A DNA stretch of 64,000 nucleotides from Byssothecium circinans (Eukaryota > Ascomycota > Dothideomycetes > Pleosporales > Massarinaceae): NCBI GenBank assembly GCA_010015675.1, contig ML976986.1:767981-831980 (forward strand), given 5' to 3'. Each line of letters opens with the position of its first letter. Positions within the stretch are counted from its first letter, which is position 1. Of this stretch, positions 10,850-22,515 are shown piece after piece. The position numbers and the translations under genes are program-made. Below the pieces are notes generated by a model. It did no database searches. It was not told the origin of the DNA and was given only the letters and a program-made list of their open reading frames with translations.

Positions 10850-11659
10850 TTACACTTAAATAGGAGCTTCTATGCGCAATGGCAGCCCAACGAAAGACTC
10901 ACCTACTGACGGGTAAGTGCCCAAGTGGAATTGGAGCGGATGGGCGGGCTCTAATAGTACTGGGAAAGGTAACTGGCTGGCGCCTCGCATATATTTTTAT
11001 GTAGAGAGCGAGGAAGGACGCGTATAGGTCATGTATGCAATATTGTCCAGCTTGAAGCGAAGTCCAAAGGTCCTCTATTACCGCTGTAAAGCGAAGACAT
11101 CTTGGAACAGCTAGAGGGATAGAGCTCTAACTAGGTATCATCCCCTGAAGGTATCTCTGCTTGGCGTTGAAAACTACATGTATGCGGCACACTACATGTG
11201 TAGCTGCTATTTACACGTGATTGAACTTCATCCGGCCACCATGTATGTTCGTAGTTCCCAGGTGTGATTAGCAGACCAAATGACGATATTTTTGAGTGGA
11301 ATCATTAAGAAATCGACAGGCCAAGCCCACGTTCACAATGCTCGGCGAGGTCTGAAGGCCTCGAAGGCTGCTGACCGCCTTCGAATCGGCAGTGTCATTG
11401 GCTTCGACGAGTAAAGGTGGCGCGAAATATAAGGCAGAAAAGATTTTGTAGGCACACACGTGAGAATTGCGCAATATGCGCTTGTCCTGATCCGATTGCG
11501 GAGAGAGCTCGCAGTCGATACAAAAAGTCAACACCACCTTTCGCTGAGCATTCCGACCCCTCCTCTTCATATTATTCTCAACTCTTGCCTTCGACAACCA
11601 GATCCAGACTCACGGCTTCGAGGACTCGAAGCAGACGTCAACAACCACCGACCAGCAAG
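10850..11659. other. Intergenic, no gene seen; 5' end of peroxiredoxin leader
   Basis: No convincing reading frame lies here. The first half is AT-richer and follows the truncated end of family copy 2. The second half is presumably the promoter and leader of the peroxiredoxin gene. CACGTGAG at about 11457 and ACACGTGA at about 11213 are E-box-like but unremarkable. Confidence 0.4.
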
Positions 11660-11762
11660 GTAAGCATGCTGCAGGTTAGATGGCCCTGCCCGCTACCCCG
11701 CTACCCCTCCACCCCTCCCCCCCTCCAGTTTGGCTGATGTAACCGCAGAATCAGAAAACGCC

Positions 11763-12492
11763 ATGGCTTCCGCTCTCCGGCTCGGCAGCACTGCTCCCAA
11801 CTTCAAGGCGGAGACCACCAAGGGGCCCATTGACTTCCACGAGTTCATCGGAGACAACTGGGTCGTGCTCTTCTCCCACCCCGAGGACTACACGCCCGTC
11901 TGCACCACCGAGCTGGGCGCCTTCGCAAAGCTCGAGCCCGAGTTCACCAAGCGCGGCGTCAAGCTCATCGGCCTCTCGGCCAACACCATCGACAGCCATG
12001 AGGGCTGGATCAAGGACATTGATGAGATTGCCGGCAGCAAGCTGAGCTTCCCCATCATCGGCGACAAGGAGCGCAAGGTTGCACTAGCCTACGACATGTG
12101 AGTGCTCGAGACGTTCAGGCCATGTGTCTCGCCGTGTTAACACTGTCTTTAGGATCGACCACCAGGATGCCACCAATGTCGACTCCAAGGGCATTGCCTT
12201 CACCATCCGCTCCGTCTTCATCATCGACCCCAAGAAGACGATCCGCCTCATCCTCTCGTACCCCGCCTCCACCGGCCGCAACACGGCCGAGGTGCTGCGT
12301 GTCGTCGACTCTCTGCAGACGGGTGACAAGCACCGTGTGACGACGCCCATCAACTGGGTGCCTGGCGACGATGTCATTGTTCACCCCAGCGTCAACAACG
12401 ACCTCGCCAAGGAGCTGTTCCCCGACTTCAAGATTGTGAAGCCTTACCTGCGCTTCACTCCTCTGCCCAAGGAGAAGACGAGTGCGGCATAA
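11763..12492 (+). CDS. PRX1: 1-Cys peroxiredoxin (Prx6/Prx1 type), 224 aa
   Basis: This thiol peroxidase reduces peroxides. Exons are 11763-12097 and 12153-12492, joined by a 55-bp intron (GTGAGT...TTTAG). The peroxidatic cysteine is Cys47 in PEDYTPVCTTE. The length and the C-terminal domain (INWVPGDDVIVHP) fit the 1-Cys Prx6 class, in which the second cysteine is absent. The start is taken at ATG 11763, which gives MASALRLGSTAPNF, the normal N-terminus of the family. A likely 5' UTR intron (GTAAGC at 11660 to ACCGCAG at 11748) ends just upstream. No mitochondrial presequence is seen with this start, so a cytosolic location is inferred; yeast Prx1 is mitochondrial. Confidence 0.95.
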
Positions 12493-14053
12493 ATAAGCGG
12501 AGGGATGAGCTACGGACATTTGGAGCGTGCAACGGAAACATGGCAGTGAACGGATGCAGGCAGCACGCTTGTCATCCAGGCACCGCTCAGCGGACATGTA
12601 CCTGCGTAATTTCTGGGACTATCTGGGCAAGGCGCGGGAGGTAGAGTTGGGCGAACTTGGGCGAGGTGTTTATGCTTCTAGAACAGCATGGGATCCTTGG
12701 AGGCGATTTTCATTCGATAACGGCCATGCACCCACCCTCTGTAAGGCTGAAACGGCGCGCACAGATGGTGAAATTGAACCAACTTCCCCGCTCCTCGCTG
12801 TGATTCAGTTCAGTGATCAATGAATGAGCGCCGTCGTCGCGACGTGATTGACCAGACAGGTACATAGCCGTAATGCACGCGAGTCGGAGGAAGCCCATGT
12901 CCCGGACATGGCAACCCGCCGCGGGTTGTTGGTTGGGTCAACGCTGTAACGGTAAGGACTGAGGGCCATGTCATTTGTCACGGTCAAGGTGACGGACCGT
13001 GCGAGACGCAGCGAGCGTGAAATAGATCCAGGGGAGTGGGTGGGTTCATGTTTTCTTCTTATTATACCTACCACCTACTTCAGTGGAGCCGTACCACGCG
13101 GCCGCACTGTTTGGTCCCGAGTTTTCAGTTTTCCCATCCTCATTTGTGAATCTCTGTGAATCGTCCGCCTCCCCTTCGGCTGGCACTGGCAGTGCACGGC
13201 TGACAAAGGTCTGTGCCGCGCTCTCAACTCACCTCACCTCACCACAGTCATCGCCTACGCGCCCTGACTACTCAACCAACACACTAAGGTACCGCCGCCA
13301 CTACCAGCCTATACCGCTGGCCCGTGACATTGCGTCTGGTTCCCCCTCACTCGACGCCGTCCTTTTGTCCTCCCGCTAGTGACGCAGCTCCTTGCATTCC
13401 TCCAGCAGCCTCGCCGAGCCCTCTAGCCACATTGGGGCTTGGTCCACAGAAACCTTTGCCAACCGACATCTTCACTGCTGCCTCCTCCACGCAGTCTCCG
13501 TACGTCCAACGTGCCCAGCACCACTCTTTGCCTCTCCAGAGCTCGAAGCCCCTCATTTCCGTCGACTCTCCGCCCGCTGTGCGTGGTGGGTCCTGCTCAA
13601 GGTAAGGCGCCGCCTTCTTTCATCCAGCCCCTCAATCGCGTTCCCTTACCCGAGTGTGTGCACGTGTTCGCAGACTACCACATTTCCTGTCTATACCGCG
13701 TCTTCACTCCCTCTGCCTTGGGCTGTCAGACACCGTGGCCGCCAGCTGAATATTCCCACCTCCTCCAAATACCCATCCGAGCTACACAGAGTCTGTCATA
13801 CAGAAGGGGTGCAGCCGCAGCCGCAGTGTTTCTATCCGTGCTACACTACACGGTCGCACGGCAGATTGTTTCTTTTCCCAGTGTGCTCGCATGGCTTCTG
13901 CGCCGGACGCAAGCTCCCCAAGTGCTGGCCGAGACCTGGCCGTATTGCCTGCATGGGGCGATTGAAAACCATCAACATGTCCCTTTCAGAGCTGTCCTGC
14001 GTTTTCACTTTTCTTTTGGACTTTGCCTGCCGAACCGAGTTTCATCACTGACA
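12493..14053. promoter_or_regulatory. Intergenic and long leader of the Kelch/BTB gene
   Basis: About 1.5 kb lies between the peroxiredoxin stop and the first ATG of the next gene. From about 13200 it becomes pyrimidine-rich (CTCACCTCACCTCACC) with many short upstream frames, as in long fungal leaders. GTAAGG at 13602 and TTTCAG at 13989 would fit a 5' UTR intron of about 388 bp. The frame of the following gene is open upstream to about 13439 but contains no ATG before 14054. Confidence 0.4.
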
Positions 14054-17000
14054 ATGCTCCCACTAGGCGTCGTCGCGTATCCGTCAGTAGGCGCCAGCAC
14101 CACTCCTTTGAGCGAGTCTCCATCTATCTGGAAAAAACCAAACGTTTCCAAACTCAAACGCGCCTTCTCGAATCAGAAAAGGCCATCTTACGAGTCTGCA
14201 AGCTCCCTCATCCGTATCAACCACAAGGCAACCTCGGCGCACCTTGCTCACTCAGAATCTTTGTCTCCCACTGACGCCAGCCATCCTTCCAGGCCAAAAC
14301 ACATTCCCATTGTGATTCCACATTATGTGCCAGTCGTAGCACCCGAAAGCCCTTGTACTTCTGTTGGACTCAGCTCGTCGAGGACCTCGACTGTCGTTTC
14401 AAGCGGTCACCCCAGCTTCTCCTATTTCGCATCCTCAAACCGCAAGTCTGTCGGCGACTCTTCAAGCACCAGGTCCAGGCATGTTGAGATCGTGATACCA
14501 GACTGGGCAACACCGATTCACAGATTCTCTTCATCACCCACTGCGTTACCGATTGACTTTGAGGTCGTCAAAGCCCCTGTTTCGCCTCCTTGGGTCGTGA
14601 GTCCGGCCAGTATGGCTCGCCAGACGCCAAACACGAGCCGGACAAATACTATAGACTCGCAAACTTCAGCTCCATCGCCATCACAGCTATATCCAGACAC
14701 GTTCCGAAATGGGGGCGGCAACTACATATCGAGTGTAAACGGTAGTCAAACGAGTCTAAATCGACAAGACGAGCAGGATGGCGACCGCCCGCCCACATCT
14801 TTGGCGAGAACTCCGAATCTAGGTATATCACCTGCCTTGACACAGACTGCGGGGGTCGGAACTCCTTCCAATTCAAATTCAACATCAGGACTGTCAGGAC
14901 TTGTCTGCAATGTCCATCGGACCACTGGCCGCGAGCCGCACCCTTTGGTTGGCGCGACCACTACGATTTTGGGTGACAAGCTCTATGTTTTTGGTGGGAG
15001 ACGGCTGTCAAGGACAAGACCTCAACTGACATCCGACTTGTATGAGCTGGATCTGATTACGCGGCATTGGACCAAGGTCGATGCGAAGGGTAACATACCC
15101 CCACCCCGCTACTTTCACAGTGTATGTGCGCTCGGAGATACAAAACTTGTCTGCTATGGTGGCATGTCGCCTGCCATGTCCAATGCATCCCAACAACCAA
15201 ATCAGTCTACTCCAGTAGTGCAAGGCAACCCAGGTGAAGCGCAACCCGAGGTGGTGGTAATGTCTGATATTCACATTTTCGACACTCTCACAAGATCTTG
15301 GATGCACGTCACCACGACCGATGCCCCGCAAGGCCGATATGCCCATTGTGCGACGATATTGCCTTCATACGCAGCATTTTCGTCTACCACTTCGACCTTG
15401 GCCGCCATACGGCACAATCCATCATCGAATAATCCAAACCAAGGATCGATTGGTGTGCAATTGGATGGCGAAGGCGGCGCTGAAATGGTAATCGTTGGCG
15501 GACAGGACAGCGCAAATCATTACATTGAGCAGATTAGTGTTTTCAATCTGCGAAGTTTGAAGTGGACAGCGACAAATATGCTGGGAAGAAGCTGCGGCGC
15601 GTATAGGAGTGTAGTCGCTCCGTTAGCCGGCGTAGACACCGATAAGATCGGCACTGGCAGGCAGGGCCGAAGTCGAAGTGAGACAGACAGCCCAGAAGAG
15701 CAGGATACACAATCACGAAATCCTGGCTCTTCGATGCTGATCTACTCCAACTACAACTTTCTGGACGTTAAGCTAGAGCTGCAGATAAGACATCCCGATG
15801 GAACGCTCACGGAAAAGCCAATGCAGGGGAACTTCTCCCCGCCAGGTCTCCGGTTTCCCAACGGAGGCGTGATCAACAACCACTTCGTGGTCAGCGGCAC
15901 ATTTCTGACGTCTTCGAAACGCGAGTACGCGCTTTGGGCGCTGGACTTGCGGACACTCAGCTGGGGTCGGATAGAGGCCGGCCACAGCATCTTCAGCCAG
16001 GGCAGCTGGAACAGAGGAATTTTGTGGAACCGCAGAAACAGCTTCGTCATCCTCGGCAACCGCAAACGCAGTCTGGTTGAGGACTACAACCACCGCCGGA
16101 TCAACTTTTCAAACATATGCCTTGTGGAACTAGAAGCCTTTGGTCTCTACGACAACCCCCGCAAACTTTCACCGTATTCAGCATTCACATCAAGTAGTGC
16201 ACCGAGCCATACAGAGGGCCTTGATGGCTATGCAGGAGGAAGAACGTTCTCATCTGCAGCCGCTGAACTTGGTCAAATGGCGCTGGGCATGCGCGAATTG
16301 TCCGATATGGACTTCCTCGCCGTACATGGTGAACGTATACCGGTCAATTCACACCTCATTGCACGCCGTTGGGGACCATTCTTCAATCAACTACTCCGCG
16401 AAAGCTCAACAACCCTAGAAAACGCGGACACAGCGACTCTTCGGCCCGTGACCGGGGTGCACCCTTCTCGTAATTCCAGCATCACAATCACGCCCTCTAT
16501 AAGGACCGGCTACTCAGGAGCTACCACTTTAACGAACAATACTTCGGCGCCTTCCGAAGCGTCTACCGCTACAGCCTCCTCGGTCACACAACCACCCGAT
16601 CCGATTACGCAGCCTCCCTCAACAAGACCCCGCACATTATACCTACCACATACTCACCTGACCCTTCAGGCACTCATACATTTCCTCTACACATCCTCAC
16701 TACCTTCTCAAAACTCACCACTTTGCACGCCCCAGATCCTGTGTTCCCTACTTCAGCTTGCTCGACCCTATCATATCGACGGTCTCTTGGAAGCCGTCAT
16801 CGAGCGTTTACATACCCTTCTTGACAACCGCAATACCGCCGCCATCTTTAACGCAGCAGCCATGGCAGCAGGTGGTGGTCCTGGCGTCTCCTTCCTTGGC
16901 ATGAACGGCACCAACGGCACGACCAATGGATTCCTAGTCCCCTCTGGCGCTTCTTCCAATACAGCATCCTCCGCAGAACGCTCGCTCGATCCGGCTCTTC

Positions 17001-17287
17001 GCGCTCTCCGCATCAACACTGATGTGGAAACAAACCAAGAGGACGAAACCAAATCTGCCACATCGGCGACGTCATCTGCGTCATTATCAGAGTCCGGTGA
17101 TGGCAGTGGTGTCGGTAGTGAGAGGGAAATCTGGAACGGCGAGATGAGCGCAGTAGTCGGATTGCAGAAGAGAGGGCTTAGAGGGCTGATGGAGGGAAGA
17201 AGAATCAGAGAGATGGGGAGGGGGAGTAGTAGGAGCAGAGACGATGGTGTGAATGGGGATGGTGTAGGTTTAGGTTTGATGGGATGA
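14054..17287 (+). CDS. Kelch-repeat and BTB-domain protein, Ral2-like, 1077 aa
   Basis: This single long exon starts at the first ATG of the frame (ACAATG context). Residues 1-280 are Ser/Thr-rich and disordered. About 285-690 hold Kelch blades, seen as KLYVFGG, a YELDLITRHWTKV blade strand, PPPRYFHS, RYAHCATIL and EMVIVGG. About 750-925 form a BTB fold split by a low-complexity insert (DMDFLAVHGERIPVNSHLI, then LTLQALIHFLYTSSLP). The C-terminus is Gly/Arg/Ser-rich. Kelch followed by BTB is the architecture of S. pombe Ral2, needed for Ras1 activation. That orthology is inferred from architecture only. It could instead be another Kelch/BTB scaffold. Confidence 0.88.
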   Translation: MLPLGVVAYPSVGASTTPLSESPSIWKKPNVSKLKRAFSNQKRPSYESASSLIRINHKATSAHLAHSESLSPTDASHPSRPKHIPIVIPHYVPVVAPESPCTSVGLSSSRTSTVVSSGHPSFSYFASSNRKSVGDSSSTRSRHVEIVIPDWATPIHRFSSSPTALPIDFEVVKAPVSPPWVVSPASMARQTPNTSRTNTIDSQTSAPSPSQLYPDTFRNGGGNYISSVNGSQTSLNRQDEQDGDRPPTSLARTPNLGISPALTQTAGVGTPSNSNSTSGLSGLVCNVHRTTGREPHPLVGATTTILGDKLYVFGGRRLSRTRPQLTSDLYELDLITRHWTKVDAKGNIPPPRYFHSVCALGDTKLVCYGGMSPAMSNASQQPNQSTPVVQGNPGEAQPEVVVMSDIHIFDTLTRSWMHVTTTDAPQGRYAHCATILPSYAAFSSTTSTLAAIRHNPSSNNPNQGSIGVQLDGEGGAEMVIVGGQDSANHYIEQISVFNLRSLKWTATNMLGRSCGAYRSVVAPLAGVDTDKIGTGRQGRSRSETDSPEEQDTQSRNPGSSMLIYSNYNFLDVKLELQIRHPDGTLTEKPMQGNFSPPGLRFPNGGVINNHFVVSGTFLTSSKREYALWALDLRTLSWGRIEAGHSIFSQGSWNRGILWNRRNSFVILGNRKRSLVEDYNHRRINFSNICLVELEAFGLYDNPRKLSPYSAFTSSSAPSHTEGLDGYAGGRTFSSAAAELGQMALGMRELSDMDFLAVHGERIPVNSHLIARRWGPFFNQLLRESSTTLENADTATLRPVTGVHPSRNSSITITPSIRTGYSGATTLTNNTSAPSEASTATASSVTQPPDPITQPPSTRPRTLYLPHTHLTLQALIHFLYTSSLPSQNSPLCTPQILCSLLQLARPYHIDGLLEAVIERLHTLLDNRNTAAIFNAAAMAAGGGPGVSFLGMNGTNGTTNGFLVPSGASSNTASSAERSLDPALRALRINTDVETNQEDETKSATSATSSASLSESGDGSGVGSEREIWNGEMSAVVGLQKRGLRGLMEGRRIREMGRGSSRSRDDGVNGDGVGLGLMG

Positions 17288-18300
17288 CGATGAATATTAC
17301 GATACCTGGACACGTCAGAGCAATTTGGAGAAAACGATCTATGAACTATACCTAGCAATCTGCGAAGACGGCGTTCTTTGAGGCATGAGGCGTTTAGTGC
17401 TTTCTATATTTTCGGGTAGGACCATGCTTCTTTACCCCTTCGATGACTATAAATTTTTGTTTATATCCTTTTGTTCTTCTGACTTCTTCTTGTCTTTTTT
17501 CGTCCCTCAATTACCCAAGTTTGGACATGTACGCTTCCCGCTTAGATTGGTGGATGGAAATGATATCATTATCGATCCTGCGACGGTGGACATTTGATGT
17601 ATCTTTTGGTACCGAAAGATATGTAGTGATTGTTCTCAACACCTTGCTTTGCTACTTTGCGTACTGTTTGCTGATTGCTTTTCTTCGCTGCTGTTCATTT
17701 CTGTGGGGTGTATATACTATCTGCCTAAGCTTCATGTTTTGTGGTTACTAGTACAGATTGCAGTAGCGTTCACGTTTGACTGTGTCGCTTTCAATATGAT
17801 ATATTCTTATCTCAATTTTACAATTCGTATGGCTAACTGTAAGTTTAATCCTCTTCATCTCCTTGTGCCCATATTTCTTACACTCTCCTCTCTTCCCCCT
17901 TGCTTTACACTCACTTCTCGTTGGTCCGTTTTCCCATCTGTCATAAGACGACGCACTTGGGCGCATTTCATGCAAGGCTCGCTGGTACCATTCATCCCTT
18001 CCCTCATCTCCAGTGTCCTTTCGTCTTTGTCCTCGCAAAGGTACACCGGAGTTCCATCGCCAGATCAAAAGGCTCTGTCGAGCATCCACCGCTTTTACTC
18101 TGCTTGGATCAAAGCGGTTCCGGTGGCTTGTGCAAACTCCCAGATCTCATCGGTAAGGGTGTGCGAGTTCTCCCCAAAGTTGCTTCTGCGCAATGGCATG
18201 CTGGGGCTGTCGAGTTGCTGCTTGCATAAACCGCGTATATCCCAACAATGGTATCAATATCCAATATTTTCTGTCTCTTTCCATCTTCCCCGCTCTCTTT
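17288..18300. other. Intergenic, convergent 3' ends
   Basis: This is a T-rich region between the Kelch/BTB gene and the minus-strand membrane-protein gene, whose 3' ends face each other. Several frames are open for up to about 280 codons because the DNA is pyrimidine-rich, but they are hydrophobic, Cys- and Phe-heavy, and lack protein-like structure. Nothing else is seen. Confidence 0.4.
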
Positions 18301-18648
18301 TCATCGATACTCTCTTGAGTAAACCGGCGGAGGAATCTCCAGTGCTGGATCCTCCCACCTCTCACGTTCCAAAAACTTCTTTTTCTTCTCCTCTGGAAGA
18401 GCCGGTTTCTCCGCATCACTACTGCTCAATCCCAAGCGTTGCTTCATGGCCTTGCGCTTCCGATGACGGGCGTAAAGGGCGGTGAGGACGAGGATTTTGA
18501 GAAGGACAACAGCCCCGATGATGGAGAGGAGGATTGTGCGGTGCAGACTGCATGTTGTGTCGAAGGAGGCTGAGGCGCATGATGTGCCGCGACGGTGGAG
18601 CGAGTGTGGTGATGGGAGGGTTTGGAGGATGTGGTTGAGGGGCGGCAT
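18301..18648 (-). CDS. Small single-pass membrane protein, 115 aa
   Basis: The frame starts at ATG 18648 and has no intron. One clear transmembrane helix lies at about residues 39-60 (ILLSIIGAVVLLKILVLTAL). It is followed at once by a basic stop-transfer patch (RHRKRKAMKQR) and a charged tail ending in PPPVYSREYR. The layout suggests an N-out, C-in type of small membrane protein with a cytosolic tail. Proteins of this shape are common in Pezizomycotina, but no named family is recognised. The short tail with PPPVY could be a WW-domain ligand, which is inference only. Confidence 0.65.
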   Translation of the reverse strand: MPPLNHILQTLPSPHSLHRRGTSCASASFDTTCSLHRTILLSIIGAVVLLKILVLTALYARHRKRKAMKQRLGLSSSDAEKPALPEEKKKKFLERERWEDPALEIPPPVYSREYR

Positions 18649-20714
18649 TGCGGTGGGTGTATTGAGCGATGTATGTGTATGTATGTTGGCTACGATGGCA
18701 GCTACCGAATTTTAAATCGTCAAAGTATTCTTGTCGTGTATAAACTCGAATTCACTGTCCTCATTCCATGGCGATCATAATCAGACTCAAGGTCAACCTA
18801 CTTCTTTATTAGACCTCTTGCCCATCTCCACAGCCCATGCTCTCATCCTAATATCTGCCTCATATTACCCACAGCCTTACGCTGTGCCGGAAGGATCGCG
18901 TTGCTGAGTCGCAACGCGCAGCATCGGCAACTCAAGAAAAAGGCGGCTCTTACTGCGCCTCATGGCCTGGTGGGGAAATCAGCCTCGCCAAAACGCTGCG
19001 CTCGTGCCGTGTGGGATCCCGACTATCTTGGCCAATAAATAACATTGCGAAACCTAGTTTGTAAAACACTATGTCAGCGCTTCGTGAGGGCTGTTTTTTG
19101 TTTGCGGTTTTCCTTTCAGGTGATGGGCGGTGCGTGCTGCGGTTGTTTATATGGCGATGCGCGGCGGCCTTTGAGATGGTCGTGGAATTTATGATGGGAT
19201 CGGTCGTACGTTGGCCATCTACGTGCGAAAGCGCTCGATCGCGTGAGTATTGGATCCTTACGGAAGGCGCGAGACTCGTGATACATCCTTGCCGCAACTG
19301 CATCCTTAACATAGTCCTTAGGCCTTGTATCGTATATTCCTAAGGCCGCATTCTCTCGCGCTCGTCGTCTTCTGTAACACTATGCCGTGGCGCCCCGAAG
19401 CTGACGGATGCAGGGCCACCTAGGGCCCTCAAAAGGCACCCCATCAGCCAAAGTCGGCGTTGGTGATCAGATCGCGCGAGCGAGTGTTTGCCTATCAAGG
19501 CTTGGGAGCGATGAGTTAGTACTGGAACGGCGACAAAGAGCGATGGCATGTTTTGCTGCGGGCAGTAGAAGTTCGGTGTCGGGCTTACGCATGAGAGGCA
19601 CACTGTAACGTTAGTTGTACAATAGCCACTCGTTCATGCAATGCACACATGGGCAAATACACGTTGGGTCCTTCTGCATCCATATTGCGGAGGAAAAGCC
19701 TGCTCAAGTCGCGCCTTTACCCAAATGTACCACAGCAACGGTCATGCAGAACGATTTGAGGCTTAGCATTGCTCAGAGCCTCTAAATGGTTTGTGTTAGG
19801 AAACGTTGCATCCGAGCGTAGCGGTAGGTTGAGGTTCTTTTAGGGTGAAAGGCGTGCTATCGGATGTTGTTTCGAAACAAAACGGATGTTTGGGCGTTAG
19901 ATGAAACAGAAAGGCGATGCTACGCGCACGGAAAACGTTTGGTGAAAGACGACATTCATTTGCGCAAACGAACCCAGCGAAGAAAAGACCTTAAGTTTGC
20001 GGTACATGGTGTTGGCCTGCGTGTTATACGCATGTGAAGGGCAGGCGAGGCTCGATTTGCTGCGCCTGTACTCAGCTTCATCTGCTCCAAGACCTTAGTC
20101 TTCGAGTCTTCGACTTGATTTGTGACTGAGAGCGGGCCATGGAAAGAAAGCACAACCATCGCTAATAGGGGATGATGACAGTAGAATGTGACCCATCGTA
20201 ACACGCCTGTGTTTAGAGAATGGGCAAATTTGAGAATTCCATGATGTCGCGTCAGGCTGTGCCACTTGTTGGGAGGAGGGCGTAAGTCTAAAAAAAATGG
20301 TGCGGAAAACGAAGTCGGAATGAGCCTTGCTGAGCCAACCTGCTCTCGTGATGCTGTAGTACGCTCGTAATCCACAAGCGCCAAGCCGTAAGAGTACACG
20401 AACCAAGCCATCACTGATGTGGTTTCTGAGGCCTAGCCATCGAAGAAGGGGTTGGGCAACCCTTTCTCGTCTGTCTGTGATGCACACGTTGGCGGGAGAT
20501 GGACGAGCAATGAGCTTGGTGCCAACTCTCGAAAAAGGAAACCAGATGACTGCCGACAGTCTTGACGCTACTGGGCGACAGAATAGGACGTGCAGAGCTG
20601 TCGGTAGTGCATATGGACCGGCCCGAATGCGCTTGGAATAACTCGGCGATGTTGGGTCGAGACTGCATTAGTTATGATGGCTTGTTTTTCTTTTGCGGAA
20701 AGCCGTAGCTGCTA
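18649..20714. other. Intergenic, no gene supported
   Basis: Two kilobases of mixed composition show only short, mutually overlapping frames on both strands (longest about 150 codons on the minus strand, 19956-20414, with no protein-like pattern). No repeat or RNA gene is evident. It may include the promoter of the small membrane protein. Confidence 0.35.
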
Positions 20715-21368
20715 CTACCAATCAGAACAGGCAATCATGTCAAGAATGGTAAATCCAGCAGGGTCGTGATAGAACTGAGCTTGAGATTCCATCGAAGTCT
20801 TCCAAAAGAGACTCGCGCTGGGATGCATAAGCAGTGTTGCCGGCGGCTGAGTGACCAGCATTGACTTCCATGAAGCGTCTTCGTGAAACAGCATGTCGGC
20901 CCAGCCGACATCCAGTAGAGCTTCCTTTTCGAATCGTACGTGCGCGACCATCTTGACGGTCCCTTCCTGTCCACGGTGCACGCCGACCACACGTATAGAT
21001 AGCGACCCCGCTAACTTATCCTCGAGCAAGGGATTCCATTTCAGCAGCTTCCAATTGGAGAGCTTTCCAGAGTAGTGCGCGGGTTCGAGAAATAGAGCGC
21101 GGCGGATGGGCCTGGAAGAAGCTACCATATCTTTGAAACAATGACATACCCGCTGACACAACAGCAAGTCTTGCATAGGAAGGTTGAGTAGAATGTGCTC
21201 AAGGGTCTCGTAGGGTAAAGCCGTCAATCTAGCTGGCGCAGACGATTCTAGAACAGATTTAGTCGTTGGAACGATATTTCGAATGGGTAATGGTCGTAAG
21301 GCGAGTACAGAGCACGTCGGCTTCTCTCTGTCTTGCTCCAGCTGAGTATCCTTCACGTGCGACGGCAT
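20715..21368 (-). CDS. F-box protein, 217 aa
   Basis: The frame starts at ATG 21368. Residues about 48-90 form an F-box (ALPYETLEHILLNLP, then LLLCQRVCHCFKDMVASS), which in general recruits Skp1 and makes the protein a substrate adaptor of an SCF ubiquitin ligase. The rest follows the pattern of the large family of short F-box proteins in Dothideomycetes: an RRALFLEP segment after the F-box, a W-N-P-L-L linker, and a C-terminal W-x-x-M-L-V-T-Q-P-P motif. The target is unknown. No substrate-binding repeat (WD40, LRR) is present. Confidence 0.8.
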   Translation of the reverse strand: MPSHVKDTQLEQDREKPTCSVLALRPLPIRNIVPTTKSVLESSAPARLTALPYETLEHILLNLPMQDLLLCQRVCHCFKDMVASSRPIRRALFLEPAHYSGKLSNWKLLKWNPLLEDKLAGSLSIRVVGVHRGQEGTVKMVAHVRFEKEALLDVGWADMLFHEDASWKSMLVTQPPATLLMHPSASLFWKTSMESQAQFYHDPAGFTILDMIACSDW

Positions 21369-22515
21369 GGCGACCTTGGGGCCGGGTTCATGGGTTCCGG
21401 TAACAAGGAATTGTTTTCGCTAATGTAAGACGAGCTGTAATGATCGTCCGGTAGCGCGAAAATTCTCGACAATAATACGAAGGAGACTCGAGAGGTTGGA
21501 AGATGATGATGGTGATGATGAGTGCCCGCATTGACCTTGCACTAGCCGCTTTGGCTAGGGAAGCGCGCGCTCCGTCTTCCTATTGTCTATTTGGTATCAA
21601 ATGCTGAAAGTTCAGCTCCCAAGCCCTTTACAGGGATTGCACACGGAAGCATTGCGCCGACCCTGACAGGATATCCCACCAGACGCACCCCAGGTGTGAC
21701 GGTGGAGGCGTCTGTCACTGTTACCACAAGATGAGATCCAAAGGTAGGACCACTGTTGCTTCTGTTTCTTTGAGAATAGGTAGGTGATGACCATGGGGGA
21801 GACACAACAAAGTAACTATTACCAACGAGATCCCTGCACACTCCGATGCAGTGAGGGGGCTACAGCTCATCATCCAGAAGTAATCGACATATAAGGCAAG
21901 TCGGAGTTGACTCCGGAGCTGAGCTCCTGGCTTGCAAGGTGCGAAGGTTACGCAATGCGGTTCGAATGCCCACGGCTATCTGCATATATGAGTGTACAAG
22001 TGAGACGCTAGACAAAATCAAAGACGGGTAAATGACACGAAAAGCGGGAAGAACAGTCTGCTGGGCCCCAGAAATCAGGTTCTTGATTCAAACCCGTCGC
22101 AGCTAGATTGTGCTGTGGTTGGACTGTAGTCGTATGATAAATTTACATGATGGAAGAACGAATCCAATAGTGAGGATATCCCGAAAACCTGTGCGCCTAA
22201 AGAGAAAACCCAAATCTATCCTGTAATTTGTGTTCCTTCAGTGGAAGTGAAGCTGAGATTTTGCGCGTGTTGGTGGCTGTGTGTCCCTATTCGCTCTGCA
22301 GGACGCAGAAAAGCGTACACGGAAGCTGAGAAAATCTGCAGATGCTTCTGGATTGGTATACCGCCATAAAGATGAATAACGGATACGGCGTGATTGCATT
22401 GCAGCGTCCTCTTGTCCCTCCACATGCGGAAGACTCGATCTTCTGGGAGTCGCATTCGTAAAGCGAAGATGTTCGGAAGTCGAGGAGAGAGACTGAGATT
22501 CTCTCCCTTGGTAAT
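21369..22515. other. Intergenic with coding-like fragments on the minus strand
   Basis: On the minus strand, about 21990-21868 reads IAVGIRTALRNLRTLQARSS and then TPTCLICRLLLDDEL. About 21830-21587 reads as an 80-residue frame containing SHLVVTVTDASTVTPG. Both look protein-like and may be exons of one small unrecognised gene, but no complete set of splice sites joins them. A short (GAT)n tract lies near 21501. The remainder shows nothing. Confidence 0.25.

Noticed and set aside
11730..11762. Peroxiredoxin frame extends 11 codons upstream, starting at a TTG
   Set aside because: No ATG there; a branch site and CAG acceptor lie inside, so it is intron plus leader. ATG 11763 gives the normal family N-terminus.
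13392..14051. 219-codon plus-strand frame overlapping the Kelch/BTB leader
   Set aside because: Ser/Cys/His-rich, no structure, contains likely intron; open because the DNA is pyrimidine-rich.
13439..14053. Upstream extension of the Kelch/BTB frame by 205 codons
   Set aside because: No ATG in the extension and no protein-like pattern.
16771..17358. 195-codon minus-strand frame inside the Kelch/BTB gene
   Set aside because: Mirror of the low-complexity coding end (Pro/Leu/Ser runs).
21940..22110. B-box-like GGTTCGAATGCC (about 21961) and a GACGGGT...ACCCGTC pair (22022-22096) as tRNA genes
   Set aside because: No matching A box or D arm, and the second has no T stem; coincidental.
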